A stretch of DNA of 64,000 bases, from contig CM045729.1 of NCBI GenBank assembly GCA_024760905.1, positions 84,497,550-84,561,549 of the forward strand. Reading direction: 5' to 3'. A program made the position numbers and the translations under genes. This stretch comes from Plotosus lineatus (Eukaryota > Chordata > Actinopteri > Siluriformes > Plotosidae). The notes under the pieces were generated by a model. It saw nothing but the letters and a program-made list of their open reading frames with translations. It had not been told where the DNA came from and ran no database searches. Each line of letters starts with the position of its first letter. Position 1 is the stretch's first letter. Below, one piece after another: positions 21,511-32,404 of this stretch.

Positions 21511-22897
21511 TCCTTCTCAAAAAATTAGCATATTGTGATAAAGTTCATTATTTTCTGTAACGTACTGATAAACATTAGACTTTCATATATTTTAGATTCA
21601 TTACACACAACTTAAGTAGTTCAAGCCTTTTATTGTTTTAATATTGATGATTTTGGGAAAAAAATAAAGAAAAACCAAAAATCCCTATCTCAAAAAATTA
21701 GCGTATTTCATTCCACCAATAAAAACAAAAAAAAAGGGGTTTTAATACAAAAAAAAGTCAACCTTCAAATAATTATGTTCACTTATGCACTCAATACTTG
21801 GTCGGAAATCCTTTTGCAGAAATGACTGCTTCAATGCGGCGTGGCATGGAGACAATCAGTCTGTGGCACTGCTGAGGTGTTATGGAGGCCCAGGATGCTT
21901 CGATAGCGGCCTTAAGATCATCCACAGTGTTGGGTCTGGTGTCTCTCAACTTTCTCTTCACAATATCCCACAGATTCTCTGTGGGGTTCAGGTCAGGAGA
22001 GTTGGCAGGCCAATTGAGCACAGTAATACCATGGTCAGTAAACCATTTAGCAGTGGTTTTGGCACTGAGCAGGTGCCAGGTCATGCTGAAAAATGAAAAT
22101 CTTCATCTCCAGAAAGCTTTTCAGCAGATGGAAGCATGAAGTGCTCCAAAATCTCCTGATAGCGAGCTGCATTGACCCGGCCATTGATAAAACACAGTGG
22201 ACCAACACCAGCAGCTGACATGGCACCCTAGACCATCACTGACTGTGGGTACTTGACACTGGACTTCAGGCATTTTGGCATTTCCTTCTCCCCAGTCTTC
22301 CTCCAGACTCTGGCACCTTGATTTCCGAGTAACATGCAAAATTTGCTTTCATCCGAAAAAAGTACTTTGGACCATTGAGCAACAGTCCAATACGGCTTCT
22401 CTGTAGCCCAGGTCAGTCGCTTCTGCCGCTGTTTCTGGTTCAAAAGTGGTTTGACCTGGGGAATGTGGCTGGCACCTGTAGCCCAGTCCACTGCTTCCAC
22501 AGGTCCCCCAAGGTCTGGAATCGGCCCATCTCCACAATCTACCTCTGGGTCCAGTCATCTCTTCTGGTTGTGCAGCGTTTTCTGCCACACTTTTTCCTTC
22601 CACCAGACGTCCCACTGAGGTTCCTTGATACGGCACTCTGGGAACAGCCTATTCGCTCAGAGATTTCTTTCTGTGTCTTACCCTCTTGCTTGAGGGTGTC
22701 AATGATAGCCTTCTGGACAGCAGTCAGGTCGGCAGTCTTACCCATGATTGCGGTTTTGAGTAATGAACAAGGCTGGGAGTTTTTAAAAGTCTCAGGAATA
22801 TTTTGCAGGTGTTTAGAGTTAATTCATTGATTCAGATGATTAGGTTAATAGCTCGTTTAGAGTACCTTTTCATGATATGCTAATTTTTTGAGATGCC
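21511..22897 (-). mobile_element. Tc1/mariner transposon, third in window
   Basis: Eighteen-bp perfect inverted ends (ctcaaaaaattagcatat at 21516-21533 and its inverse at 22875-22892) enclose a minus-strand transposase. The inner left region repeats the terminal motif at about 21690. The outer flank cannot be fixed exactly. Confidence 0.88.
21791..22745 (-). pseudogene. Tc1-type transposase with frameshifts
   Basis: The start at 22745 gives MGKTADLTAVQKAIIDTLKQ, followed by a helix-turn-helix (EISERIGCSQSAVSRNL). The first catalytic aspartate is in KVLFSDESKF (about 22340), the second in QHDLAPAQ (about 22080), and the glutamate in ANSPDLNPTENLWDIVKR (about 21970). The stop is TGA at 21791-21793, giving about 318 codons. 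A missing base after the second aspartate and breaks near 22110, 22230 and 22540 interrupt the frame. All three catalytic residues are still encoded. Confidence 0.9.
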
Positions 22898-22899
22898 AA

Positions 22900-23321
22900 A
22901 CTGAAGACTAAAAAAGTTGGCAGCTTTATAAAACTCTGGTCAACAGATTCAAACTTTGTTTTCTGATAAAACTATAGTCATGGTGTATTCACAAATTATG
23001 TAATATTGATGAATACATGGATTGTTTGAAACACATCAGAAATATTGATGAAATAACAACCCAGTTTGTTGGCATGATGTTGGGCTGCCACCAGAAACTT
23101 ATGATTGATCAGTTCAAAAAAAAAAATGACAAGGTTGGTAAGAGAGTAACCAGCATATCTAGTTATAATATAGCTCATCTGTGCAGACACAGTCTTTCCA
23201 GTTACTACATGTGATACATTAAAGGAAAGCAACATACAAGAAATGAATTAAAAGGAAACTGAGAGTGTGCCAATCTAAACAATTACTAGAATGTCCAAGA
23301 ATCACAAATCAAAGCACATAA
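22900..23321. other. Unassigned region with a short plus-strand frame
   Basis: A plus-strand frame at 23017-23214 (MDCLKHIRNIDEITTQFVGM...) is not recognised. It may belong with the Cys-rich frame that follows, but it is in a different phase. Confidence 0.3.
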
Positions 23322-23543
23322 CCAGAACATCAAAAGGGTCACTGCCAAATCAGATGTCCATGTTGTGCAGCTGGTATTAAGTGCACCATTGCCCACTGTT
23401 GCATTAACAGCCCAGAGATGTGTGATCTAGCTGATTGGGAAACAAGTAGGCATATTTCCCACCAGTTTCTATGCAATTTTTGCAGTCGAGAGCTGTGTCA
23501 AACATGTAGACATCTCACCTGTTTCAATGTACAGTATATATGA
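23322..23543 (+). other. Cysteine-rich open stretch, unidentified
   Basis: Between stops at 23319 and 23541 lie 73 codons with 13 Cys and 6 His, including QIRCPCCAAGIKC, IAHCCIN and LCNFCSRELCQTCRHLTCF. There is no ATG near the beginning, so it would be a 3' exon or the C-terminus of a decayed gene. The spacing of C-x2-C and the closing C-F resemble the zinc-binding tail of piggyBac-type transposases, but the match is loose and no catalytic domain is seen upstream. Confidence 0.4.
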
Positions 23544-23581
23544 ACCATGACAGCCTGTCGCTAACGAGAATACTACTGCAT

Positions 23582-23597
23582 ACTTAAGGATTATTAA
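23582..23597. repeat. Target-site duplication of RTE, left
   Basis: acttaaggattattaa, repeated exactly at 26141-26156 on the other side of the RTE element. Confidence 0.92.
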
Positions 23598-26140
23598 ATG
23601 CAGCCGTGAGGGGGGGGCACAAACAAGTGCCCGTCCTCACGCCGGTCCCAAGCCCAGATAAATGCAGAGACAGAAGTGGAAAAGAATGAGTTTAGAACTG
23701 AGAATAGGGACTTTGAATCTTGGAACTATGACAGGAAAAGGTAGAGAGGTGGCTGACATGATGCAGAGGAAGAAGGTGGACATACTGTGTGTTCAGGAGA
23801 CCATTTGGAAAGCAGGGTTTAAACTGTTTTTTCATGGTGTGGATGGGAAGAGAAATGGAGTAGGAGTCATCTTGAAGGAGTGGATGGTCAGGAATGTTCT
23901 AGAAGTGTCAGACAGAGTGATGAGTCTCAAGTTAGAAATTGAAGGTGTGATGTTCAATGTTGTTAGTGCTTATGCCCCATATGAAAGTGAATACTTTTTT
24001 TCCAGAAGAGAGAGGAGTATAAGTTGACTTATAAAAGTGGAGGTAGGAGCACACAGGTAGACTACATCTTGTGTAGGTGATGTAATTTGAAGGAAGTCAG
24101 TGACTCAAAATAGTAGTGGGTGAGAGTGTTGCCAAATAGCAGAGGATGGTGGTGTGCAGGATGATGCTGATGGTAAGAAAGGTGAAGAAGGCAAAGGCAG
24201 AGCAGAAGACAAAGTGGTGGAAGCTGAAAAAGGAAGAGTGTCGTGTTGTGTTCAAGGAGGAGATGAAACAGGTTTTTGGTGGTCAGGAAGTGCTTCCAGA
24301 TGACTGGACAACTACAGCTAATGTGATCAGGGAGACAGGTAGGAGAGTACTTGGCGTGTCATCTGGAAGGACAGTAGATCAGGAGACTTGGTGGTGGAAT
24401 GAGGAAGTGCAGGAGTGTGTACAAAAGAAGAGGTTAGCTAAGAAGAAATGGGACATAGAGAGGACCGAAGAGAGTAAACAGCAGTACAGGGAGACACAGA
24501 GTAAGGGGAAAGCATTAGCGTAGCAGTGCTAAGCGTAGCAGTGTCAAAGGCCAAACAGAGGGCGTATGATGACTTGTATGCTAGGTTGGACAGTAATGAG
24601 GGAGAAAATGATTTATACAGGTTGGCACAGCGGAGAAATAGAGATAGGAAGGACGTGCAGCAAGTTAGAGTGATTAACGACAGAGTGGGAAATATGTTGA
24701 CTGATGATAGAAGTGTGCTGGGAAGATGGAAAGAGTATTTTGAAGAGCTGATGAATGACGAAAATGAGAGAGAAAAAAGAGTCGAAGAGGTGACTGTTGA
24801 GGACCAGGAAGTAGCAAAGATTAGCAAGGGTGAAGTGAGGAGGGCATTGAAGAGGATGAAGAGTGGAAAGGCAGTTGACCCTGATGATATACCGGTGGAG
24901 GTATGGAAGTGTCTAGGAGAGGTAGCAGTAGATTTTCTGACAAGAACATTCAACAAGGTCTTAGAGAGTGAGAAGATGCCAGAGGAATGGAGGAGAAGTG
25001 TGCTTGTGCCCATCTTTAAGAACAAGGGAGGCATGCAGAGTTGTGGTAACTATAGAGGGATAAAGTTGATGAGCCATACAATGAAGCTATGGGAAAGAAG
25101 AGTGGAAGGTAGACTAAGGGCAGAGGTCAGCATTTGTGAACAACAGTTTGGTTTCATGCCAAGAAGGAGCACCACAGATGCAGTGTTTGCCTTGAGAATG
25201 TTAATGGAGAAGTACAGAGAAGGTCAGGGGGAGCTGCTTTGTGCCTTTGTGGATCTGGAGAAAGCATATGACAGGGTGCCGAGAGAGGAACTGTGGTATT
25301 TCATGAGGAAGTCTGGAGTGGCAGAGAAGTATGTTAGAGTGATGCAGGACATGTATGAGAGATGTAAGACTGTGGTGAGGTGTGCTGTCGGTGTGACAGA
25401 AGAGCTCAAGGTGGAGGTGGGACTGCATCAATGGTCAGCTCTGAGCCCCTTCTTGTTTACTTTGGTGATGGACAGGCTGACAGATGAGGTTAGACAAGAA
25501 TCTCCATGAACTATGATGTTTGCAGATGACATTGTGATCTGTAATGAGAGCAGAGAACAAGTGCAGGAAAATCTAGAGAGGTGGCATTATGCCCTGTAAA
25601 GGAGAGGAATGAAGGTTAGCCTCAGTAAAACAGAATACATGTGTGTGAACAACAAGGACCCAAGAGGAATGGTGAGGTTACAGGGAGCAGAGATAAATAA
25701 GGTGGAGGATTTTAAGTACTTCGGCTCAACAATCCAGAGGAATGGAGAGTGTGGAAAAGAGGTGAAGAAGCATGTGCAGGCAGGTTGGAAAGGTTGGAGA
25801 AAAGTATCTGGTGTGATGTGCGATAGGAAGGTATCGGCAAGAATGAAAGGAAGAGTGTACAAGACAGTGATGATGCCAGCGATGTTGTATGGTTTAGAAA
25901 CAGTGGCCCTGGGGAAAAGACAGGAGGCAGAGCTGGAGGTGGCAGAGATGAAAATGTTGAGGTTGGAACTACCAGGCAGAAGGTCTAGAGGAAGACCAAA
26001 GAGAAGATTTATGGCTGTGGTGAAGGAAGACATGAAGGTAGTTGGAGTAAGCGTAGAATATACAGAGGATCGGGTGAGACGGAGGCGGATGGTTTACTAT
26101 GGCGACCCCTGAAGGGAAAAGCCAAAAGGAAAAGAAGAAG
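23598..26140 (+). mobile_element. RTE-type LINE, copy a (complete ends)
   Basis: The element has a 5' end (atgcagccgtgagg) with a hairpin-forming leader, an endonuclease, a reverse transcriptase, a C-terminal domain, and a 3' end in gccaaaaggaaaagaagaag. It is flanked by a perfect 16-bp duplication. The leader is shortened relative to the copy at 51.2 kb. Part of the endonuclease is deleted near 23985-24020, where the reading passes from SAYAPYESE directly to a point near the end of the domain. The perfect duplication suggests a fairly recent insertion of an already defective, or quickly damaged, copy. Confidence 0.93.
23662..26112 (+). pseudogene. RTE ORF2: endonuclease and reverse transcriptase, broken
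   Basis: The endonuclease part begins at 23662; GTLNLGTMTGKGREVADMM and DILCVQETIWKAGF carry the conserved Asn and Glu of APE-type endonucleases. The reverse transcriptase (24526-25509) has VPIFKNKGGMQSCGNYRGIK, LMSHTMKLWE, and motif A in VDLEKAYDRVPREELW. An in-frame TGA at 25507 precedes TMMFADDIVIC, which holds the catalytic Asp pair. Another stop follows at about 25597. The C-terminal part (25609-26112) has KTEYMCVNNKDPRG and EDFKYFGSTIQRNGECGKE. Frame breaks also occur near 24030-24145. Proteins of this type are often mis-annotated as craniofacial development protein 2. Confidence 0.9.
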
Positions 26141-26279
26141 ACTTAAGGATTATTAATTCAAAACCTCTGTTTAATTGATTGGTTGATCTCCACCCATGAA
26201 TAATGTCTCAGTGGTTAAAAAAATAAATAAAATTAAATAAAATTAAAATTAATTAATTAATTAATTAATTAAGGTTACT

Positions 26280-26290
26280 ATTGATCAGAA
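26280..26290. repeat. Target-site duplication of SINE-A
   Basis: attgatcagaa, repeated at 26716-26726. Confidence 0.8.
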
Positions 26291-26498
26291 AGGGGGGGGC
26301 AGTGGTGGTCTAGTGGTATAGGGCGCTGGATTGCTGATCCAAAGGTTGGGGGTTCAAGTCCCCCCCCAGTGCAGCTAACTGGGTTACCAAAGACGGGCCA
26401 TGTCTCTCACTGTCTATGGAGAGAGGCATGTAAAAGAACCATTGCTGACTTTCGTTAACTGCTCCCAAGGTTGAAAAACAGCCACTCTCAAAGAAGAA

Positions 26499-26554
<56 letters not shown>

Positions 26555-26715
26555 GTCTATCTAAAGTCGTCAGCGTGTTTCTGTCCCTTGCTAAAAAGAG
26601 TTGTGACAGGAAGGGCATCCGACGTAAAAACCTCTGCCAAATCAAACGTGCGAATCAGATGATTCGCTGTGGCGACTCCCGAGTAAAAGGGAAAAAAGCC
26701 AAAAGGAAGACAATC
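26291..26715 (+). mobile_element. SINE-A, full length, type-I tail, with (TATC)n
   Basis: The tRNA-like head has A box TGGTCTAGTGG (about 26307) and B box GGTTCAAGTCC (about 26351). The body has ccagtgcagctaactgggtt, gccatgtctctcactgtcta and gtaaaagaaccattgctgac. The tetranucleotide tract is at 26500-26562. The tail combines gacaggaagggcatccgacg (RTE 5' UTR-like) with gctgtggcgactcccgag ... aaagccaaaaggaaga (RTE 3' end-like). It is flanked by an 11-bp duplication. Confidence 0.93.
26500..26562. repeat. (TATC)n microsatellite inside SINE
   Basis: About 15 units within SINE-A, mirrored by 20171-20234. Confidence 0.95.
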
Positions 26716-26761
26716 ATTGATCAGAAGGGGTGACTATCACCTATCCAACCGACAAAATGGG

Positions 26762-27118
26762 TTAATTCATTTTCTGAACCATTTAATCCTAATTAGGGTT
26801 GCAGAGAGGCTAGTGCCCATCTCAGCTTACATTGGGTGAGGTGGGGTACACTCTGGATAGCTTGCCAGATCATAACAGGGCCAACACTCACACAACCATT
26901 CATACTCACACTCACACATTGGGGTGATTTGGAACATCCAATTAACCTAATACACATGTTTTTGGACTGTGGGTGGACACCGAAGTACCCAGAGGAAACC
27001 TACACAAGCACGGGGAGAACATGCAAACCCCACACAGAAACGCCCAAGCTGGGAATCAAACCCAGGACTGTCTTGCTGTGAGGTGGACGTGCTAATCACG
27101 ACGCCACCATGGAGCCCT
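26762..27118 (-). mobile_element. tRNA-related SINE-B, near full length
   Basis: Reading plus: the tail ttcattttctgaaccattta, then gatttggaacatccaattaa, tttttggactgtgggtggac, gggagaacatgcaaacccca, then the inverse of the head with the B-box complement gggaatcaaacccaggac and gaggtggacgtgctaatcac. This is the common fish SINE whose sense head begins ggcggcacggtggc. Confidence 0.85.
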
Positions 27119-27305
27119 TCAAAATAGGTTTGAGAAGGATTTTATCACAAAATATACTAATTAAATCATAAATACAAGTGCTTGTGTAACTGTTTTGTGA
27201 CAAGAAATCACACCTCTGTCACAGTATTAATACATACAGATTTTCATGTTTTACCTTAAACTGAAAAAAGATGGTGAAACAGAAGCTGGTATATATAGCT
27301 GGTGA

Positions 27306-27306
<1 letters not shown>

Positions 27307-27364
<58 letters not shown>

Positions 27365-27394
27365 TATATATAAATATATACATATATATACTAG

Positions 27395-27444
<50 letters not shown>
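27307..27444. repeat. (TA)n then (CA)n compound microsatellite
   Basis: A TA-rich tract at 27307-27376 with few interruptions, then (CA)n at 27398-27444. Confidence 0.95.
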
Positions 27445-27446
<2 letters not shown>

Positions 27447-28420
27447 TGTGTTCAAAATAATAGCCCTCAGCCAATCACTAACTGACTAATCATTGTTTTT
27501 GGTAGAAATTATATTTCTACATGGTCAAAAATATACTATCAGGTGTAGTAGTGTAATAGAATCCAAAAGATCCAAATGAGAAGCTGCTCAGCTAAAATGG
27601 TCTCAAATACTTTAAAATAGCAACCAAAACCTGAAGGATGTAGAAGAAAGTGAAAAACTACCATTCCAATGGATCGAAGAAGAGTCAAAATATCAAAAAC
27701 TCTGCAACCAATCAGCTCCAGGAAGCTCAAAGGTCTAAAGTAAGTAATGAAAGTAAGATTGTTCTTTTTAGGTCCAGTTGTCCTCATGGACGACACCCAA
27801 ACATTGAATTCAAGCTACAGTACAGTCTGAAGACAGTGAAGCCTGGTGGCACAAGCCACGATGTTCTCATGCCATGGGTTCATACCTATTTATCACATTA
27901 CAGGGATCATGGATCAGTTTGAAATCATCAGAACACTTGTAGAATCCATGCTTCCTTCTGCTGAAGAGGAAATGTTCTGGAAATGGTTGTTCCGAGACAT
28001 GTTGACCTCATGGATCCAGACCAACAAGATTGAGGTTCTGGAGCAGCAGCCCGATTCTGAACTTTAATCCAATAGAAAACTTGTTGGGTGACAACAAAAA
28101 TGCATTTTCTGAGGCAAAACCAAGAAATCCAGAAGAACTGCGGAATGTACTCTGATCATCCTGGGCTGGAAAACCTGCTCACGGGTAATAGAAGTTAGTC
28201 GACTCCCTACAACATATATGTGCAGCAGATCACAGAAACAGTGTTTATACAAATAAATATTAGTTCAGTGATTCAAATGAAAACAAAATCTTACATTTTC
28301 AGTTGAGCAAATAATTGAGTTTGTAAAGAAAGTCGACACTGATATTTTTTAAACAGTCTAATATTTTAAAAGGCAAATTTAACACATTTTTCTTTGTTTT
28401 TTGATTTGGAATAGAATGTG
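27443..28420 (+). mobile_element. Tc1-type transposon relic, fourth in window
   Basis: The left end is attgtgttcaaaataatagc, a terminus I know from a fish Tc1 family. Most of the transposase is gone. What remains near 28045-28250 reads FNPIENLLGDNKNAFSEAKP and NPEELRNVL, the region around the catalytic glutamate, followed by a C-terminal stretch ending near VYTNKY. The right terminus is decayed. Confidence 0.75.
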
Positions 28421-28499
28421 TCGTGTTCCCAATGCATTTGTGTGTATGGAAATAAAATTTATTATAAGAATTTTGAGCTTTATTTGCATTTTAAAACAC

Positions 28500-29095
28500 A
28501 CTGTTATTACTCACTGTCGCACTGTCAGTGGTGCTTCATTGGTCTCGACATACAAGCGTTACACTGGGGATGTTCAAAAAGCACCCAGACATAGTTGCAG
28601 AGCTTGGTGATGAATAGTATCAAGCTTTTGCAACTCAGATTTCGAAGCACCAGAATAAACTGCACAACCACAATAAATCTTGCATCATATGAGGGTTCGC
28701 TAAAGCAAAGGTAAAGTCTCGTGTCCACCTCCTCATTAAGCACTGGCTACGACCTTCAAAATCTCCAGAGCCTTTAAATAGTGCTTTTAAACATTTTATG
28801 TATAAAGCAAAACTGAGGTGCTATAAAAAAAAATCACACCTACTTTTTTTTGCCTCTCGTACAACTTTAATTGGAGTGCCATCGAAAGTTAAAGCGGGAT
28901 TACTGTGTGGGAAGTACTTACAGCAGAATCCTATCAGAACATTCCTGATTGTATCTGAAAGGGAGACCAGATTGTGTCACCTGAATCGTGACCATATTGC
29001 ATCCCAGCGCAACAAGCCGTGCCAGAACAAATCGACTCGCATCATCTCATATCCAAAAGTTACATTTCAGAAAAATTCTATGAATGACTAACCGC
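28500..29095 (-). pseudogene. Non-LTR reverse transcriptase C-terminus (jockey/I/Nimb-like)
   Basis: The minus strand gives CAVYSGASKSELQKLDTIHH then QALQLCLGAF and TSPV...RLYVETNEAPL (28530-28690), the thumb region of jockey/I-group reverse transcriptases. Further upstream (about 28870-28900) are remnants of the DGTPIKVVREAK stretch that follows the palm. Stops and frame changes are frequent. Confidence 0.6.
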
Positions 29096-29163
29096 GGTGT
29101 TCATAATGAATCGCACCACAGTGGGAACTAGGCATTAGGCTTAGAAAGATGGGGTTATACAAG

Positions 29164-29494
29164 TTCAGTTTATTTTCTGTAACCGCTTAATCCTAATTAG
29201 GGTGGCGGGGAGGCTGGCACCCATCCCAGCCGACTCCGGGCGAGGGCAGAAAACACGCTGGACAGCTCGCCAGGCCATCGCAGGGTGGAAACATGCTGAC
29301 GGCTTTGCAGCCTACTCTTGTCAAAAGTCAGCACTGGTTCTTTTACATGCGTCACACCATAGACAGTGAGAGACATGGCCAACCTTTGATAACCCAGTTA
29401 GCTGCACTGGGGGGGGCAGGGACAACCTTGTGGAGAGTGGGACTTGAACCCCCAACCTTAGGATCAACGATACCACTAGCCCACCACTGCCCTG
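29164..29494 (-). mobile_element. SINE-A with type-II tail
   Basis: Reading plus: tail tttctgtaaccgcttaatcc, then gccgactccgggcgagggca, the shared body (aaagtcagcactggttcttt, cagttagctgcactgggg), and the head inverse gggacttgaacccccaacct. The head and body are those of SINE-A, but the tail is the alternative, non-RTE one. Confidence 0.88.
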
Positions 29495-29534
29495 GTTATA
29501 AAAGTATGGAAATATTTAAATTATTAGGGTTATT

Positions 29535-30490
29535 TGGTGTGAAAGCATGCCAAGGCCGTCCGTTGTCACCAATTGTGTTCATAATTTTTATGGACAGAAT
29601 TTCTAGGCACAGAAGCGGCATCGAGGGGTTTTGGTTTGGTGGCTATAGGATCTCGTTGCTGCTTTTTTGCAGATGATGTTGACCTTTTAGCTTCATTAGT
29701 CCAGGACCTCGAGTTCTCATTCGAACGATTCACAGCCATGTGCGATGCAGCCAGGATGAGAATCGGCACCGTCGAGTCTGAGGCCATTATTCTCAGCCAG
29801 AAAAGGGTGGAATGCACCCTCTGGGTCTGGAATGAAGATTGCCTAAGTGGAGAAACTCAAGTATCTTGGGGGTCTTGTACACGAGTGAGGAAAAGATGCA
29901 GAGGGAGAGCGACAGGCGGATCACTGCAGCCTCTGCTGTAAAATGGAGCTTGTACAGGTCAGTCATGGTGAAGAGGGATCTGAACCGCAAGGCAAAGCTC
30001 TTAAGTTATCAGACGATCTATGTTCCAACCCTCATCTATCAACTTGAGCTTTGGGTAGTGACTGAAATAACAAGATTTTGGATACCAGCGGCTGAAAAGA
30101 GCTTCCTGCGTGGGGGCTCTCAGTCAGAGACAGGGTGAGAATCTCAGCCATCTAGGAGAAGCTCAGAGTGGATCCACTGCTCCTCCATGTTGGGAGAAGC
30201 CAGTTGAAGTGGCTCAGGCATTTGGGTAAAATGCCTCCCAAATGCCTCCCTGATGTGGTGTTTCAGGCAGTCCAACCAGGAAGAGACCCCAGGGTTGACC
30301 CAGAACATGCCGGAAGATGTCTCTCGGTGTCCCCTGCTCAAGAACTGGAGGAAGTGTCTGGGGAGCCGTGCATCTCAATCTCATTGCTGAGGATGCTGCT
30401 CCTACGACTTGACTCCGTATCAAGTGGAAGATGATGATGATGATGATGACGATGATGATGACGATGATGATGATGATGATGATGATGAAT
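29535..30490 (+). mobile_element. Rex3 LINE, 5'-truncated copy
   Basis: It begins inside the reverse transcriptase (gtcaccaattgtgttcataa) and runs to a (GAT)n 3' end at 30431-30488. Recognisable pieces are SPIVFIIFMDRISRHRSGIE, then frame-shifted FADDVDLLASLVQDLEFSFE with the catalytic FADD intact, KFLEWAK-type C-terminal stretches, and VDPLLLHVGRSQLKWLRHLG. It aligns along its length with 60465-61390. Stops and frameshifts are numerous. Confidence 0.88.
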
Positions 30491-31630
30491 GTGTCAAAGG
30501 TCATGGTTATTGAGGAATTGCATTTTAATGGTTGGGCTTCTTAAGATATGGGAACATTTCATGAATTATTGCTTTGCCATTTACGGGTGAGCTTGTGTTC
30601 ACTTGAGATCATGTATTCTGGTTGTTTGTCCAACTGTTAGCAGCATTCAGCAAAAGCCAGTGAGCCCATTTTAACCAAACTTGGTCTATGGATAGGGTTT
30701 TGGTCTGGCAAGAACCTCCCCGTTCTATTCGATCTGGTCTCTCTAATTTATTGAGGGTTTTTCAACAAAAATTTACGAAAGGATTTTTTTTTCTATTTTC
30801 AGAACTGCACAAAAACAGCTGATCTGATACTGATTTTGATCAGGCATGTTAAGGGGATGAGTCCTGGCGTTGGAAAGAAACCAGTTAATTTTGGAGGAGA
30901 TCCAGACGAAAAAATTATGTTAAAAAAATGCAGGAAAATGACTCCTCTATGGGGCAAAATGTTCATCTGATTCCCACCAGATGGAGACATTTCATTATAA
31001 CTATGCCATTTTTGTTGTCTGTGTTCGGTGGCGATACCTTCTGATTATGATATAGTAACATTTGAGGCGCTAATATTGTAGTTATTAAATCGTCAGGTCA
31101 TGTATTTGAGTTTTGTAGTTCGAGCTTGAAGAAAAAGGCTTCGTCTCATTCTCGACTTTCTCAGGACTCTGCCAACATATCTCCCACCCTTCCACCCCAG
31201 CCAGACGCTCTCAACCGAATTCAGGTCGTGACAGAAGTACGAGGGGGCGGGGACAAGACGACAGTGTGTGCCAACGGAGGGAGGGCTGGCCCGAGGAAAA
31301 ATAATTTCTTACATCATCACACTGACAACCAATCAGAACGCTGACAGACTTTCAATTTGCCATACTTCCAGCATGCAGTTCCGTCGTCTGAGAGTGGAGA
31401 TGAAAAATAAAAGAGGTTTGAAGAGTGTGATAATTAATTTGGAGAAATATTGTGTACAATTCCCATGACTTGGTATATACTCAGCTCGGATTCAGTGATA
31501 ATAAGATAGTACAAACCACGAAAGAGAAATATTATAAGTATGCACTGCATTTATAGCCGTCTCTCGAATCACTTGTGTATGTTATGGCACAGGGTCGATA
31601 GTTGATTCGAATGTAATCTCGTGACTTTTG
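30490..31630. other. Unassigned region
   Basis: About 1.1 kb without a recognised family. GC-richer patches occur at 31180-31290, with no convincing open frame. Confidence 0.35.
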
Positions 31631-31635
31631 CTCTT

Positions 31636-31706
31636 TCTTTTTTTTTCTTCTCTTTTTAAATTTGCCAATACATATATATTTTTATAATTTTTTTGGAATT
31701 TTCAGA
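31636..31706 (+). repeat. Rep1 spacer fragment
   Basis: tttaaatttgccaatacata and ggaattttcaga match the inverse of 19565-19612 in Rep1 copy 3. Confidence 0.6.
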
Positions 31707-32043
31707 GGGTCTATAGTCTATATGTCTATATAGTCTATATGGTCTATATGGAATTTTTAGAGGGTCTATAGTCGATCCGAATATACCAATTGGCTGAAGC
31801 GTCTATAGGCCACTATAGAACTAACAGAGAAGATCAGATGTGCAAGACACGCAAAATCGTGAAGCGTTACCATATTTCAAAAACCCTTACTCCCCTAAGT
31901 AATTCTACTACTCCTTATGCTGACCTTTTTTTTTTTTTCAGACTCTGATTACAAAATTCAAATACCTTACTATAATAACTCCATCAGTAACTCCAGCAAA
32001 TTCACTCATAAAATGCAATCAGAATCCAAGCATAAAGTACAAT

Positions 32044-32057
32044 AATAATGGCACAGG
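32044..32057. repeat. Target-site duplication of RTE copy c
   Basis: aataatggcacagg, repeated at 33607-33620. Confidence 0.88.
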
Positions 32058-32404
32058 TCTTCTTTCTTCTTTTCCTTTTGGCTGTTCCCTTGAGGGGTCA
32101 CTATAGCAAATCATCTGCCTCTATCTCACCCTTATCCTCTGCATCTTCTTCTCTGACACCAACTACCTTCAAGTCTTCCTTCACCACATCCATAAATCTT
32201 CTCTTTGGTCTTCCTCTAGGCCTTCTGCCTGGTAGTTCCAACCTTAGCATCTAACTGCCAATATACTCATTATCTCTCCTCTGTACATGTCCAAACCATC
32301 TCAATCTAGCCTCTTTGACTTTGTCTCCAAAACCTCTTACATGTGCTGTCCCTCTGATGTACTCATTCCTGGTCCTATCCATCCCTGTTACTCCCAAAGA
32401 GAAC

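Noticed and set aside
22375..22830. 151-codon plus-strand open frame
   Set aside because: Antisense of the Tc1 transposase, whose DDE motifs are clear on the minus strand.
23662..24027. Host gene craniofacial development protein 2
   Set aside because: The similarity is to the RTE endonuclease. The flanking target duplication and downstream reverse transcriptase show it is a retrotransposon.
24438..25034. 198-codon minus-strand open frame
   Set aside because: Antisense shadow of the RTE reverse transcriptase on the plus strand.
26297..26370. tRNA gene-like A and B boxes
   Set aside because: The boxes belong to the head of SINE-A, which recurs many times with a retroposon tail. There is no sign of a stand-alone tRNA cloverleaf.
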